From Lewinellaceae bacterium SD302 (GTDB taxonomy: Bacteria; Bacteroidota; Bacteroidia; Chitinophagales; Saprospiraceae), in assembly GCA_002591745.1 (NCBI GenBank), contig PDLQ01000035.1, positions 1 through 50,946 on the forward strand: a DNA stretch of 50,946 nt. Direction: 5' to 3'. Both the position numbers and the translations under genes were made by a program. Of the stretch, positions 9,205 to 18,100 are shown one piece after another (the first letter of the stretch is position 1; each line of letters opens with the position of its first letter). Below the pieces are notes generated by a model. The model did not search any database, was not told where the DNA came from, and worked only from the letters and a program-made list of their open reading frames with translations.

Positions 9205-9256
9205 CGCACTGCTACTTTAACTTCGCTGATCGTCCCTTCGGTCCTCGGAGTTGTTA
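9205..9256 (+). repeat. Diverged dispersed repeat, copy 2
   Basis: Counterpart of 7911-7962, located just after the transglutaminase-like gene. It contains TGCTACTTT and ends near GTTAGCCAAAAG, words that are joined directly (TGCTACTTTGTTAG.CAAAA) at 23248 and 30874. Here a small imperfect hairpin is set between them. Confidence 0.45.
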
Positions 9257-9369
9257 GCCAAAAGCCAAACAAAATTGATAGCTAATTTCTCCGGGTAGAA
9301 ACCAAAATAATTTTTAGCGAACGCGGTGGCCGTATTTTCGTTCCAACAACGAATATTATAAATTACCGC

Positions 9370-11007
9370 ATGACCATTCTACGCCTCCTTTCACTCGCTT
9401 GCTTCTTCCTGTTCATAAGCTGCAATGCCGACCTTCCCATGGAGGAGGTGGCTGACAAAGTAGCAATGTCAGCGAATGACCCGGCGGTAACCGCTTCCGA
9501 GACCGACGAAGCCCTATTACCCCCGGACATTCTATTCGGCGAACTGTTCCAACGGGTGCAAATGGAGCGTATTTTCGAAGACGGCAAGACCTTTGTAGAC
9601 ATGATTCCCCGCATGCCCGCCGCCGAGATCATGGAAAATTACCATGCCGCTGCCGGCAAGATCGACACCAACCTGGAAGCTTTCGTTTTAGAGCATTTCG
9701 ATCTGCCCTTCGATCCGAATACCGATTTCGCCAGTGACGAATCACGCGACATCGTAGCACACATCAATGCCCTCTGGCCCGTACTGACCCGCAAAGCCGG
9801 AGAAGGAGAAGGTGCCGCTGGAAGCTTGATCCCACTCCCCAAAGACTACATTGTACCCGGCGGTCGCTTCCGGGAAATTTATTACTGGGACAGTTATTTC
9901 ACCATGCTGGGCCTGAAAGCCGCCGGCGAGGACCAACGTATCCGCGATATGGTGGACAATTTCGCCTACCTGATCGACGAGATCGGCTTTATCCCCAATG
10001 GTAACCGGACTTATTACCTTACTCGCTCACAACCACCCTTTTTCGCGGCAATGGTGAGTCTGCTGGTGAGCATCGATGGCCCTTCGGTCTACGCCAAATA
10101 TCTGGACCCACTGCGTAAGGAATACGATTGGTGGATGAAAGGATACGATGAAGACCGGCCGATCACCTCTCCTACCCTGCACCTAGTGCCCATGCCCAGT
10201 GGTGCGGTCCTGAACCGCTATTATGACGCAGGTGACCGACCGCGCGCCGAATCTTACCGTGAAGACGTTCTAACCATTCGGGAAAGCGGCAGAGACAGTG
10301 CCACCGTGGCCCGCCATCTGCGTAGCGGTGCCGAATCCGGCTGGGATTACAGTAGTCGCTGGCTGGCCGACGGCAAAAATCTGCACACTATTGAGACTAC
10401 CGACATCGTACCGGCCGACCTCAACGCACTTCTCTACCAAACCGAACTGACGCTGGAACTTGCCTACCGCAATACCCAGAACCCAGAGATGGCCAAAACA
10501 ATGCAGTCGCGCCGTAAAGCCCGTCGCGCTGCTATGCAAACCTTTCTTTGGAATCCGGCGAGCGCGTGGTACGAGGACTACCATATCAAGACGGGCAAAC
10601 CCACCGGTCGCCTCTCTTTAGCCGGCATGTATCCCTTTTACTTTGACGTGGCCAGTGAGAACCACGCCGAAGTCGCCTTCAAGACCTTGGAAGACAAATT
10701 TCTGGCTCCCGGTGGTGTCCGTTCTACTCTCGTGGAAAGCGGGCAGCAGTGGGATGCTCCGAATGGCTGGCCGCCTTTACAGTATCTGACCATTGGAGGT
10801 TTGCGTAAGTACAAGTCTAATGAACTGGCCGCTGAGATCGAAAAACGCTGGTTGGCCAATAACGAGCGGGTCTACCAAAACGTAACCAAGATGGTAGAGA
10901 AGTACAACGTGGAAGACCTTAGCCTACTGGCCGGCGGTGGAGAATACCCTGTGCAGGACGGATTCGGATGGAGTAACGGAGTTTACCTGGCCTTGTGGAA
11001 GGATTGA
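9370..11007 (+). CDS. treA: Trehalase (GH37), predicted lipoprotein
   Basis: This 545-aa enzyme is predicted to hydrolyse alpha,alpha-trehalose to two glucose. Both GH37 signatures are present: PGGRFREIYYWDSY from residue 163 and QWDAPNGWPP at 460-469. The catalytic acid region ESGWDYSSRW and the glycine-rich C-terminal loop GGGGEYPVQDGFGWSNGV are also seen. The leader MTILRLLSLACFFLFISC has a lipobox Cys, so the enzyme is probably anchored in the cell envelope, with a spacer of about 30 residues before the catalytic domain. It converges on purM with only 7 bp between the two stops. Confidence 0.93.
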   Translation: MTILRLLSLACFFLFISCNADLPMEEVADKVAMSANDPAVTASETDEALLPPDILFGELFQRVQMERIFEDGKTFVDMIPRMPAAEIMENYHAAAGKIDTNLEAFVLEHFDLPFDPNTDFASDESRDIVAHINALWPVLTRKAGEGEGAAGSLIPLPKDYIVPGGRFREIYYWDSYFTMLGLKAAGEDQRIRDMVDNFAYLIDEIGFIPNGNRTYYLTRSQPPFFAAMVSLLVSIDGPSVYAKYLDPLRKEYDWWMKGYDEDRPITSPTLHLVPMPSGAVLNRYYDAGDRPRAESYREDVLTIRESGRDSATVARHLRSGAESGWDYSSRWLADGKNLHTIETTDIVPADLNALLYQTELTLELAYRNTQNPEMAKTMQSRRKARRAAMQTFLWNPASAWYEDYHIKTGKPTGRLSLAGMYPFYFDVASENHAEVAFKTLEDKFLAPGGVRSTLVESGQQWDAPNGWPPLQYLTIGGLRKYKSNELAAEIEKRWLANNERVYQNVTKMVEKYNVEDLSLLAGGGEYPVQDGFGWSNGVYLALWKD

Positions 11008-11014
11008 TCGAACC

Positions 11015-12193
11015 CTACTCTGTATACTCAAAAGTTTCTCCGTCTACTTTAATTTGCACTTCTGGTGCATCGGCGGCCTCTACCCTTCCAACGATCCGGG
11101 CATCGATATCGAATGATCGACTGATATCGATCACCGCCTGGGCGTATTCTTTAGGCAGATAGACCTCCAGGCGATGCCCCATGTTGAAGACCTGGTACAT
11201 CTCGCGCTTGCCGGTACCGCTTTCCCGTTGGATCAACTCGAATAGCGGTGGTGGGGTAAATAGAGAATCCTTGATTACTCTAACATTCTTGTTTAGGAAT
11301 TTGACGACTTTGGTCTGGCCACCACCGGAGCAATGAATAATGCCATTGATCTTAGGTCGCAGCTCATCCAGTAGTTTTTTCAGCACGGGCAGATAAGTGC
11401 GCGTGGGAGACAGGACCAGTTTACCTACCGTGATCTTTTGCCCGTCTACTTCAACTTCATCGGTCAGTTTCTTGCTGCCGGTGTAGACAACGGAGCGATC
11501 CAGAGCCGGGTCGAAACTCTCGGGATACTGATCGGCGTAGTGATGACTGAAGACGTCGTGGCGGGCACTGGTTAAACCATTGCTGCCCATTCCGCCGTTG
11601 TATTCGGTTTCGTAACTGGCCTGACCGTAGCTGGCCAAACCGACGATCACGTCTCCCGGCTGAATATTATTGACGACCACCTCATCACGCCGCAGACGGG
11701 CGAAGGTGGTGAAACCTACGTCGATGGTACGCACGATGTCGCCCACGTCGGCCGTTTCTCCACCAGTCAGGTGAAGATCGACGCCATGGTCGGCCATATT
11801 GTCGCGAAATTTCTGGCTGGCCTGAATAATTGTTTTTAGCACTTCTCCTGGCACCAGGTTCTTATTACGGCCAATCGTAGAGGAAATCAGAATGTCCGTC
11901 ACCGCGCCTACGCAGCCCATATCGTCGAGGTTCATCACCAGACTATCCTGTACGATGCCTTCCCAGACACTTTGGTCACCGGTTTCTTTCCAGTAAAGGT
12001 ATGCCAGGCTAGTTTTGGTGCCGGCCGTATCGGCGTGCATGATATTGCAGTACTCCGGATCACGCGCCGCAACGTCGGGCAGAACTTTGCAAAATGCATT
12101 AGGATACAGGCCCTTGTCGAGCCCTTCGATTGCGGCGTGCACCTCTGATTTCGTAGCGCTGACGCCCCTTTTTTCGTATTTGCTCTTGGCCAT
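11015..12193 (-). CDS. purM: Phosphoribosylformylglycinamidine cyclo-ligase (AIR synthase)
   Basis: PurM closes the imidazole ring in purine synthesis, converting FGAM and ATP to AIR. The start is the ATG at 12193 (MAKSKYEKRGVSATKSEVH), giving 392 aa; the longer frame upstream is not needed. Family features are the N-terminal region with HADTAGTKTSLAYLYW, the ATP/metal loop MNLDDMGCVGAVTDILIS, the central LTGGETADVGDIV and the C-terminal HCSGGGQTKVVKF and FNMGHRLEVYLP. The divergent form with extended N-terminus is the usual Bacteroidota type. It diverges from the LolA-like gene. Confidence 0.9.
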   Translation of the reverse strand: MAKSKYEKRGVSATKSEVHAAIEGLDKGLYPNAFCKVLPDVAARDPEYCNIMHADTAGTKTSLAYLYWKETGDQSVWEGIVQDSLVMNLDDMGCVGAVTDILISSTIGRNKNLVPGEVLKTIIQASQKFRDNMADHGVDLHLTGGETADVGDIVRTIDVGFTTFARLRRDEVVVNNIQPGDVIVGLASYGQASYETEYNGGMGSNGLTSARHDVFSHHYADQYPESFDPALDRSVVYTGSKKLTDEVEVDGQKITVGKLVLSPTRTYLPVLKKLLDELRPKINGIIHCSGGGQTKVVKFLNKNVRVIKDSLFTPPPLFELIQRESGTGKREMYQVFNMGHRLEVYLPKEYAQAVIDISRSFDIDARIVGRVEAADAPEVQIKVDGETFEYTE

Positions 12194-12288
12194 GTCGCGA
12201 AGGTAATGTGAATTGGTAAAAAGAAATAGCTCCGTCCGCCTTTTGCGACCATTCATCGAAAGAATATGAAGTGTTAACGAACGAAGTC

Positions 12289-12296
12289 TATGTTTG
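12289..12296 (+). promoter_or_regulatory. Candidate -7 element of the LolA-like gene
   Basis: TATGTTTG matches TAnnTTTG exactly and lies 81 bp before the ATG at 12378. No exact TTG stands at the expected distance upstream, so only the -7 half is supported. Confidence 0.5.
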
Positions 12297-12377
12297 CCAT
12301 CGTTACAATTGTATAACCAACACAAGATATCGGAAAACTCAACGGAGTGCTCCGTGCTAAACAAACCAATACTTAAT

Positions 12378-13115
12378 ATGAAAAAGTCAATCTTACTTTT
12401 TGCACTCGTTTTAGGCATGCTGCCGAGCCTGCTCGTCGGCCAAGCCACTGAAGACGTAATGACGGCCGATCAGATCATCGACAACTACATCGAAGCTATC
12501 GGTGGAGCCAAGGTCTGGAAAAGCACCAAGAATATGAAAGCCGACGGCAAGATCATGATGGGTGGCATGGAATTCAACTACGTCGTACATACCAGCGCTC
12601 CCAACCTGATGCGTTTGGATGCCGACGTAATGGGCCAGACCCTGACCCAGTCTTACGATGGTGAGACCGCCTGGCAGATCAACCCGATGATGGGTACCAG
12701 TGCTCCTTCCAAAATGTCGGAAGTAGAAGCCAAGCAAGTAAACCAGAGCGAACTCGTTCCCGAATTCATCGATTACGCCGAGCGTGGCTTTACCGTTGAA
12801 TTGATGGATGAGCGTGAAGTGGAAGGTGTAGCTACCCAGGGTATTCGCCTCACCGACGGCAAAGACAAGGATCTTACCTACTACTTCGATCTGGAAAATT
12901 TCGTCCCGATCATGGCCGAAACCGTCATTAAGGATGGTGATATGAAAGGCGCCACCGCTACGATGAAGTTCAGCGACTACCAGGAGGTAGACGGTATGAT
13001 GATGCCATTCTTCATCGAAAACTCCAGCCCCCAGGGTTCCGTGAAGTTAATCACCACTAAAGTTGAAACCAACGTGGAGATCGAAGATGGTTTCTTCGCC
13101 ATGCCGGAAAAATAA
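12378..13115 (+). CDS. LolA-like periplasmic lipoprotein-sorting family protein
   Basis: This 245-aa protein starts at the ATG at 12378, giving a signal peptide MKKSILLFALVLGMLPSLLVGQ. The mature part carries a pattern common in Bacteroidota LolA-superfamily proteins: ADQIIDNYIEAIGGAKVWKS, then alternating strands (MKADGKIMMGGMEFNYVVH, SYDGETAWQINPM) and a C-terminal EVDGMMMPFFIE. Such proteins have a half-barrel that may bind lipids or lipoproteins, but many are not true LolA. The gene diverges from purM and is followed by a strong terminator. Confidence 0.8.
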   Translation: MKKSILLFALVLGMLPSLLVGQATEDVMTADQIIDNYIEAIGGAKVWKSTKNMKADGKIMMGGMEFNYVVHTSAPNLMRLDADVMGQTLTQSYDGETAWQINPMMGTSAPSKMSEVEAKQVNQSELVPEFIDYAERGFTVELMDEREVEGVATQGIRLTDGKDKDLTYYFDLENFVPIMAETVIKDGDMKGATATMKFSDYQEVDGMMMPFFIENSSPQGSVKLITTKVETNVEIEDGFFAMPEK

Positions 13116-13144
13116 TTGCGCGTAAGCAATAGCGTTTAATGATG

Positions 13145-13178
13145 AAAGGCCAGAAACTCCCGGGTTTCTGGCCTTTTC
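13145..13178. terminator. Strong rho-independent terminator between convergent genes
   Basis: AAAGGCCAGAAAC and GTTTCTGGCCTTT form a 13-bp stem with a T-rich tail on the plus strand. It ends one base before the stop codon complement of the convergent gene at 13179. Confidence 0.88.
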
Positions 13179-14108
13179 TTATTGGAGGTGGCGGAGCAGA
13201 TCACGGTGCTGACGGTAATGCGTCAATATTCGTCCTTCTGAGTTAATCACCATCGCGTGGGAAATACCGGGGTGACACTGTAAACCGTTACAAGTAGATG
13301 CCGTAGCCTGATATAGCGGGAAGCTCAGATTCGGATGACGACTACTAAAATCCAGTAAATTGGCTTTACTGTCCGTACGACTAACGGCGATGACCAGCGG
13401 CGCCGCCTCACCCATTTCCGCAATCCGCTCTGAAAGTTCCTCCAGGTCACCTTCGCGGGCGATGGACCAAAAGTAAATAAGGGTGGCTTTACCCGGTTCT
13501 TTCTGCACCCTTACTTCCGTGGTATCTCCGGCAGCCAGCGGCCGTACGGCGATACCTTTAAAACGAGTATCAATGGCAGCAGTGGGCTGGCTTCTCGGCC
13601 GACGTTCCAATGTCCCAAGTTCGATGCGCTGGCGGGTACTGTCCAGCGAATTAAGGCTGTAATAGTTGCGGTTGATGCGAAAAACAGTGCTGCGCGTCAC
13701 CGGCCCGACGTTCTCCTGGTCCAGCGAAATCGGAATGGTATCCTGCCCGTAAGGGGTCAGGATCAGCTGATCCGCAAGGGTGATCGTTTTTGGGTAACCG
13801 TATACCTTTTCCAAAGGATGGATGATGCCGATCCGCACCGAATCATTACGCCCCAAAACGATGTCTTTAGTGAAAATCTTACTCAGAATACGGCCATTCC
13901 CCGGAAACTCGATCTGCTGAAACTCATGGCTAAAAGAATCACGGCTGGTGGTTTCCCGGTTATAAAAATATCGCCCGATATACTGGTCTTTCAAGCTTTG
14001 GTTCAAGAAAAAAACACGGGTTGTTTCTTCGTGCAAATCCCGGCTGCAGCCACCGCTCAGGATGACCAGGAGGGAGAAAAGAGACAGGGGTACTAAGAAT
14101 TTCATCAT
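13179..14108 (-). CDS. Lipoprotein with thioredoxin-like fold lacking the CxxC
   Basis: This 309-aa protein begins with MMKFLVPLSLFSLLVILSGGC, a lipoprotein signal. Residues of about 190-305 read like a TlpA/AhpC thioredoxin fold: TLIYFWSIAREGDLEELSERI, then LVIAVSRTDSKANLLDF and the cis-Pro-like region HPGISHAMVINSEGRILTHY. The position where the CxxC normally follows FW is occupied by SIAREG, so redox activity of the usual kind is unlikely. TCNGLQC near the C-terminus offers two other cysteines. The N-terminal 180 residues form an unrecognised beta-rich domain. Confidence 0.75.
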   Translation of the reverse strand: MMKFLVPLSLFSLLVILSGGCSRDLHEETTRVFFLNQSLKDQYIGRYFYNRETTSRDSFSHEFQQIEFPGNGRILSKIFTKDIVLGRNDSVRIGIIHPLEKVYGYPKTITLADQLILTPYGQDTIPISLDQENVGPVTRSTVFRINRNYYSLNSLDSTRQRIELGTLERRPRSQPTAAIDTRFKGIAVRPLAAGDTTEVRVQKEPGKATLIYFWSIAREGDLEELSERIAEMGEAAPLVIAVSRTDSKANLLDFSSRHPNLSFPLYQATASTCNGLQCHPGISHAMVINSEGRILTHYRQHRDLLRHLQ

Positions 14109-14138
14109 CGGTTGCAGGGCGGTGGAAGCTTAGAGCTG

Positions 14139-14257
14139 TGCTACTTTGAAGCCACAAACAGACACCAGTAGATAGATACTAAACGCTGGACGCTGGATAG
14201 GACTCTATCTAAAATCTAGCATCTTATATCTAGCTTCTTTTTCCTGGCAAAGTAGCA
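14139..14257. repeat. Foldback spacer element bounded by inverted TGCTACTTTG
   Basis: TGCTACTTTG (14139-14148) returns inverted as CAAAGTAGCA (14248-14257). Between them the spacer is built of short imperfect words: GATAGATACT and GCTGGACGCTGGATAG on the left, TCTATCTAAAATCTAGCATC and TATATCTAGC on the right, the right part largely the inverse complement of the left. The space up to 14341 holds one further TACTTTG word and no gene. Confidence 0.6.
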
Positions 14258-14341
14258 AAGCCAACAAAAAGGAAATTACCCCAAGGCTGGCGGACGAGTG
14301 GAAAGCCGATCCTACTTTGACGAATTATTAACACGTCAGGC

Positions 14342-14563
14342 TTATCCATCCCCGTTCTGGCGGCTGGCCAGCCAACGGTCTACGGCCCGGCCGAAGAAAA
14401 CACTGGCCAGAATGAGGCCGAGCGTGTAGGGTAAATTGCTGGTGTCGTTGACGTCATACATCCGGGCAGCCACAACGTATTTCAAAAAGAAATAGGTAGC
14501 CAGCGTGACGACGATGGACACCCAGCGTACCTCGCGCTTTTTCGGTTCATTATCTTGATCCAT
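14342..14563 (-). CDS. Small two-helix membrane protein
   Basis: This 73-aa protein has two hydrophobic segments (WVSIVVTLATYFFLKYVVAA and LPYTLGLILASVFFGRAV) with a charged N-terminus (MDQDNEPKKREVR) and a basic/polar C-terminus. No family was recognised. It lies in the same orientation as the two-helix protein at 14732-15034, separated by a word-repeat spacer. Confidence 0.65.
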   Translation of the reverse strand: MDQDNEPKKREVRWVSIVVTLATYFFLKYVVAARMYDVNDTSNLPYTLGLILASVFFGRAVDRWLASRQNGDG

Positions 14564-14575
14564 GGAAGAAAAATG

Positions 14576-14729
14576 ATTTAATGATAAAGTGAATCAATGA
14601 TTTAATGAGGCAATGAGCTAATGATAGAATGATTCAATGATAGAATGATTCAATGGATAGAACCAATAATTTTTGTCGTTAGATCATTGCCTATCAGATC
14701 ATTTTACCATTGACTCATTAGATCATTGT
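14576..14729. repeat. AT-rich word-repeat foldback spacer
   Basis: Left half: repeated words of the type AATGATTCAATGATAGA and ATGATTTAATGA. Right half: the inverse complement words ATCATTGCCTATCAGATCAT, ATTGACTCATTAGATCATTG. It fills the space between two small membrane-protein genes. The organisation matches spacers at 14139, 23245, 31957 and 35028, but the words differ. Confidence 0.65.
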
Positions 14730-14731
14730 CT

Positions 14732-15034
14732 CTACTCGCGGTACCACATCAGAATACCGCCAAAGATGGTGATGAGGGCCAGCAAAACTGTCCCCATACG
14801 AATACTGCCGATCAGGTAACGGCTAAAGGTTCGGATCTGCTCGGCCTGAGCGGGGTAAAGTGGCACCAATTCATCTTCGATGCGTTGCTTACTGAAGATC
14901 TGCTTGGCGGTAAAATCTACCCTGGCCTGTACCAACTCCTTGTAGGCCTTCATCACTTTGACCCGAAAGTAGACGTTGAGAAACAACATGACCACGAAAA
15001 GGCCGATGACGATGCTGATGAGAAGGATGTACAT
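14732..15034 (-). CDS. Small membrane protein with two helices
   Basis: This 100-aa protein has an N-terminal helix (MYILLISIVIGLFVVMLFLNVYF), a charged middle part (RIEDELVPLYPAQAEQIRTFSRYL) and a C-terminal helix (TVLLALITIFGGILMWY). No family was recognised. Stop and start are clean and the flanking spacers contain no other gene. Confidence 0.65.
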   Translation of the reverse strand: MYILLISIVIGLFVVMLFLNVYFRVKVMKAYKELVQARVDFTAKQIFSKQRIEDELVPLYPAQAEQIRTFSRYLIGSIRMGTVLLALITIFGGILMWYRE

Positions 15035-15132
15035 GGGACAAAGGTAGTTCGTAAATTATTTCGGCGATTGTCATTTTTTAGTATTTACGTATAAATACGT
15101 TTTTACCCACCATTTAAATTCAGCAAAATAGA

Positions 15133-15170
15133 AAAGCGGGCAGCCAGCCCAAGGACCAACCACCCGCTTT
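15133..15170 (-). terminator. Terminator-like hairpin after the giant repeat protein gene
   Basis: AAAGCGGG (15133-15140) pairs with CCCGCTTT (15163-15170), 28 bp beyond the stop of the minus-strand gene ending at 15198. The 22-nt loop is large, but T-rich sequence follows on the minus strand. Confidence 0.65.
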
Positions 15171-15197
15171 CATCACCCAGAGGATGAGTTCTAACGA

Positions 15198-18100
15198 TTA
15201 TTGACGTAAGAAGCGAATCACTTGCTGCTCTCCTTCGCTACGGTATTGCACCACGAAGAGGCCAGTCGGCAGGTTGCTGATGTCGAAGTTGATCAGACTG
15301 CGATTGGTACCACCGGCAACGGACTGAGTCGCCCAGGCGCGGCCATTTTGGTCGAGGATGAAGGCCTGACCTTCGGTCATTACTTCCTCGCTTTCGATGA
15401 CCAGATTGAGTTGGTCGCCGGCAACCGGGTTCGGATAGGCAGACAGCGTAATGGCGGTCGGCTGGGTAGCCGGAGCGTTATCTCCATCTTCCGTACGGGT
15501 TACTTCGACGAAGTTTTCGGAGAGTTCGAAACAGCTGGTGGCCAGGGTGTCTTCGGCGGCGTTGTCACCCATCTCTACGAGCAGGTCGCCCTGGTAAGAC
15601 AGTCCCCAGACGCGACAGACACCCTCACCGGCGTCGGCGAAATCAAAGGTTGGTCCGTCGCCGAAGCCGAGTACGATGTTGTTTTCGTCGGTCACAACGA
15701 AGGCGTAGTTGCCCATATCCGGAGCGCCGTCAGCTATTACGTCGATGCTGGTAGTGCCGCTGGACAGGTCGATGTCAACGCTTACCTCACCGTCGATGGT
15801 CATTACGGTACCACCGACGACGTCCTCACGGATGACGGTGATGAAGTTCTCACTGAGGGCGTAACAAGAGTCACTCAGTTCCGCAGTTGCTACGTTAGCA
15901 CCGAAGCTGGCCGTGATGTTGCCACTGAAGGCATAGCCGTAGACCCGGTAGGTGCCAGGAGCTACGTTACCAAATCCGAAGATATTAGAGAAAGCTTCGG
16001 GAATCACGATATTGCCAAGAGCATCAGTGAGCAGGTAGCGATACGGAACTCCCATAATGGTACTGTTCACGATCAGGAATTCGCTTTCACTGTAGCCGGG
16101 GCAGTAAATGAAGGTATCGAGTCCATCCTGGCTACTTACGATGCCACCGTCGATGTCATCAGCCCGGAAGAATTCGAGTGGGGAAGAGACGTCGAAACAG
16201 TTATCCGAAACATCTACGCTATTGATATCGTCACCTTCCTGAATGACCAGGTTGCCGGCGAAGGAAGCTCCGTAGATGAGGTACTGGCCGGAGGGAAGGT
16301 CATTAAAATCAGCGGTACCGTCCAGACTGATCTGCAGGACAACGCCTTCCAGATCAGTAACGATGGTAGCGTAACCCAATGGAGATGTGCTGGTCGTTTC
16401 AACGGTAACCATTCCGTTGCCGTTGGAGACGCAGAAAGGCTCCGGGGTATTTTCGGAAAGAGAAATTTCACCGGCTTCCGGCTCGCCATTGATCACGGAG
16501 ATGAAATTGTCGGTAACGTCGAAGCAATCCGGGCTCAGATCTTCGTCGGTAATGTTCGCGCCGATCAGGTTGGGGTTAAGGTCACCGCAGTGGCTGATGG
16601 CGTATACGCGAACTTCCTGCAGAGGCAGCGCCCCGAAATCGAAGGAAGTCTCCGGAATCAGGAACACGATAACATCATCGGTAGTGGTGATTACGTACTG
16701 GTAGTTCTCACCGGCGTTAGCCGAGCAAGAGAAGAAGTTCAGCAGCCCGTCATCTGGGTTGGATTGGCAGAGGTAAGTATTATTCCCGGTATTGGAGCCA
16801 ACGACAAAAATTTCGCAGGCATCAACATTCTTGACATCAATGGTGATGAAGTCATCCGTCAGGTCAAAACAGTTACTGGCTAGTTCTTCGTCGATGGGCG
16901 TTCCGACAGAAGCGGAGAGCGTACCGGAGTAGGCCAAGCCATAGACTGCGTAAGTACCGGTTGCGGCGTTGCCAAAGTCGAAACTATTATCTTCGGTAGC
17001 CAACAATACGATTCCGTCCTGGGTGATGAGATTGGTATAGGCACCATTGCTGGCTCCGGTGATCTCCCATTCGACCAGTCCGCTTTCGCCAGTTCCAGCA
17101 CAAACTTCCCGCTCGAGTTCACCGTCGATAGTGGCGATGTTACCACCTTCGGGTACTACGCGAACTACGGTGATGAAGTTATCGGAAAGTGAGAAACATC
17201 CGCTGGCCAGCATTGCGCTGGCTGCATCGTCTCCTTCCATTGCGGTGAGTGTACCGGCGTAAGCCAGTCCCCAGATGCGACAGTTACCTTCACCTGCTCC
17301 GTCGAAGTCCAGTGGGTTGTCGTTGGTTACGTTCAGAATGATGTTGTTCTCATCGGTGACCACGTAAGTGAACTCATTGCCGTTGGCACCGGTACTCACT
17401 ACGTTCACCAGGTCGGGGTTACCGTCACCGGGACAGGTAAACACCTCGGTCTCTCCGGTTACGGTGGCAACCGTGCCTCCGGCGATATCTTCGCGGATCA
17501 CAGTTACAAAGTTGTCGGACAGGGAGAAACAGCTGGTGGCCAGCTGACCGGTAGCGTCGTCTCCTTCTTCTACGTCGAGCTCACCCTGGTAAGACAGGCC
17601 CCAAAGGCGACAGACACCGAAGCCGGCAGCGTCGAAATCTACTTCGTTGCCGGATGGTACGCTTAATACGATATTATTTTCGTCAGTCACCAGGTAAGTG
17701 AAATCTCCACCGGAGGCACCTACGCTAGCGAAGGCTACGATGTCGGAGATCATATCGCCGGGGCAGACAAAAATTTCGGTTTCTCCATCGACGGTACTAA
17801 CGGTACCACCTTCGGGATCGGTGCTCGTTACGGTAACAAAGTTGTCGGAAAGCACGAAACACTCCGTGGCCAATTGGTCGACACCCAGGCTATCACCAGG
17901 AGATGCCAAAATCGTACCGTCGAAACCTAATCCGTAAACACGGTAGACGCCTTCGCCAATAAAGCTAAAGTTAAACTGATCGCCGGATTGTAATACGCCC
18001 AATACAACGTCGTCATCACCAGCGATAACGTAAGCGAAGCTACCCAGTGTAGTGCCGGTGCTGTCGAACTGTACCAAGCTGGAGCTAGGATCGCTAGGAC

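Noticed and set aside
15222..16883. A 553-codon open frame on the plus strand
   Set aside because: It is antisense to the giant repeat protein. The composition is that of a mirrored repeat frame, it has no signal or domain, and the minus-strand reading is clearly the true one.
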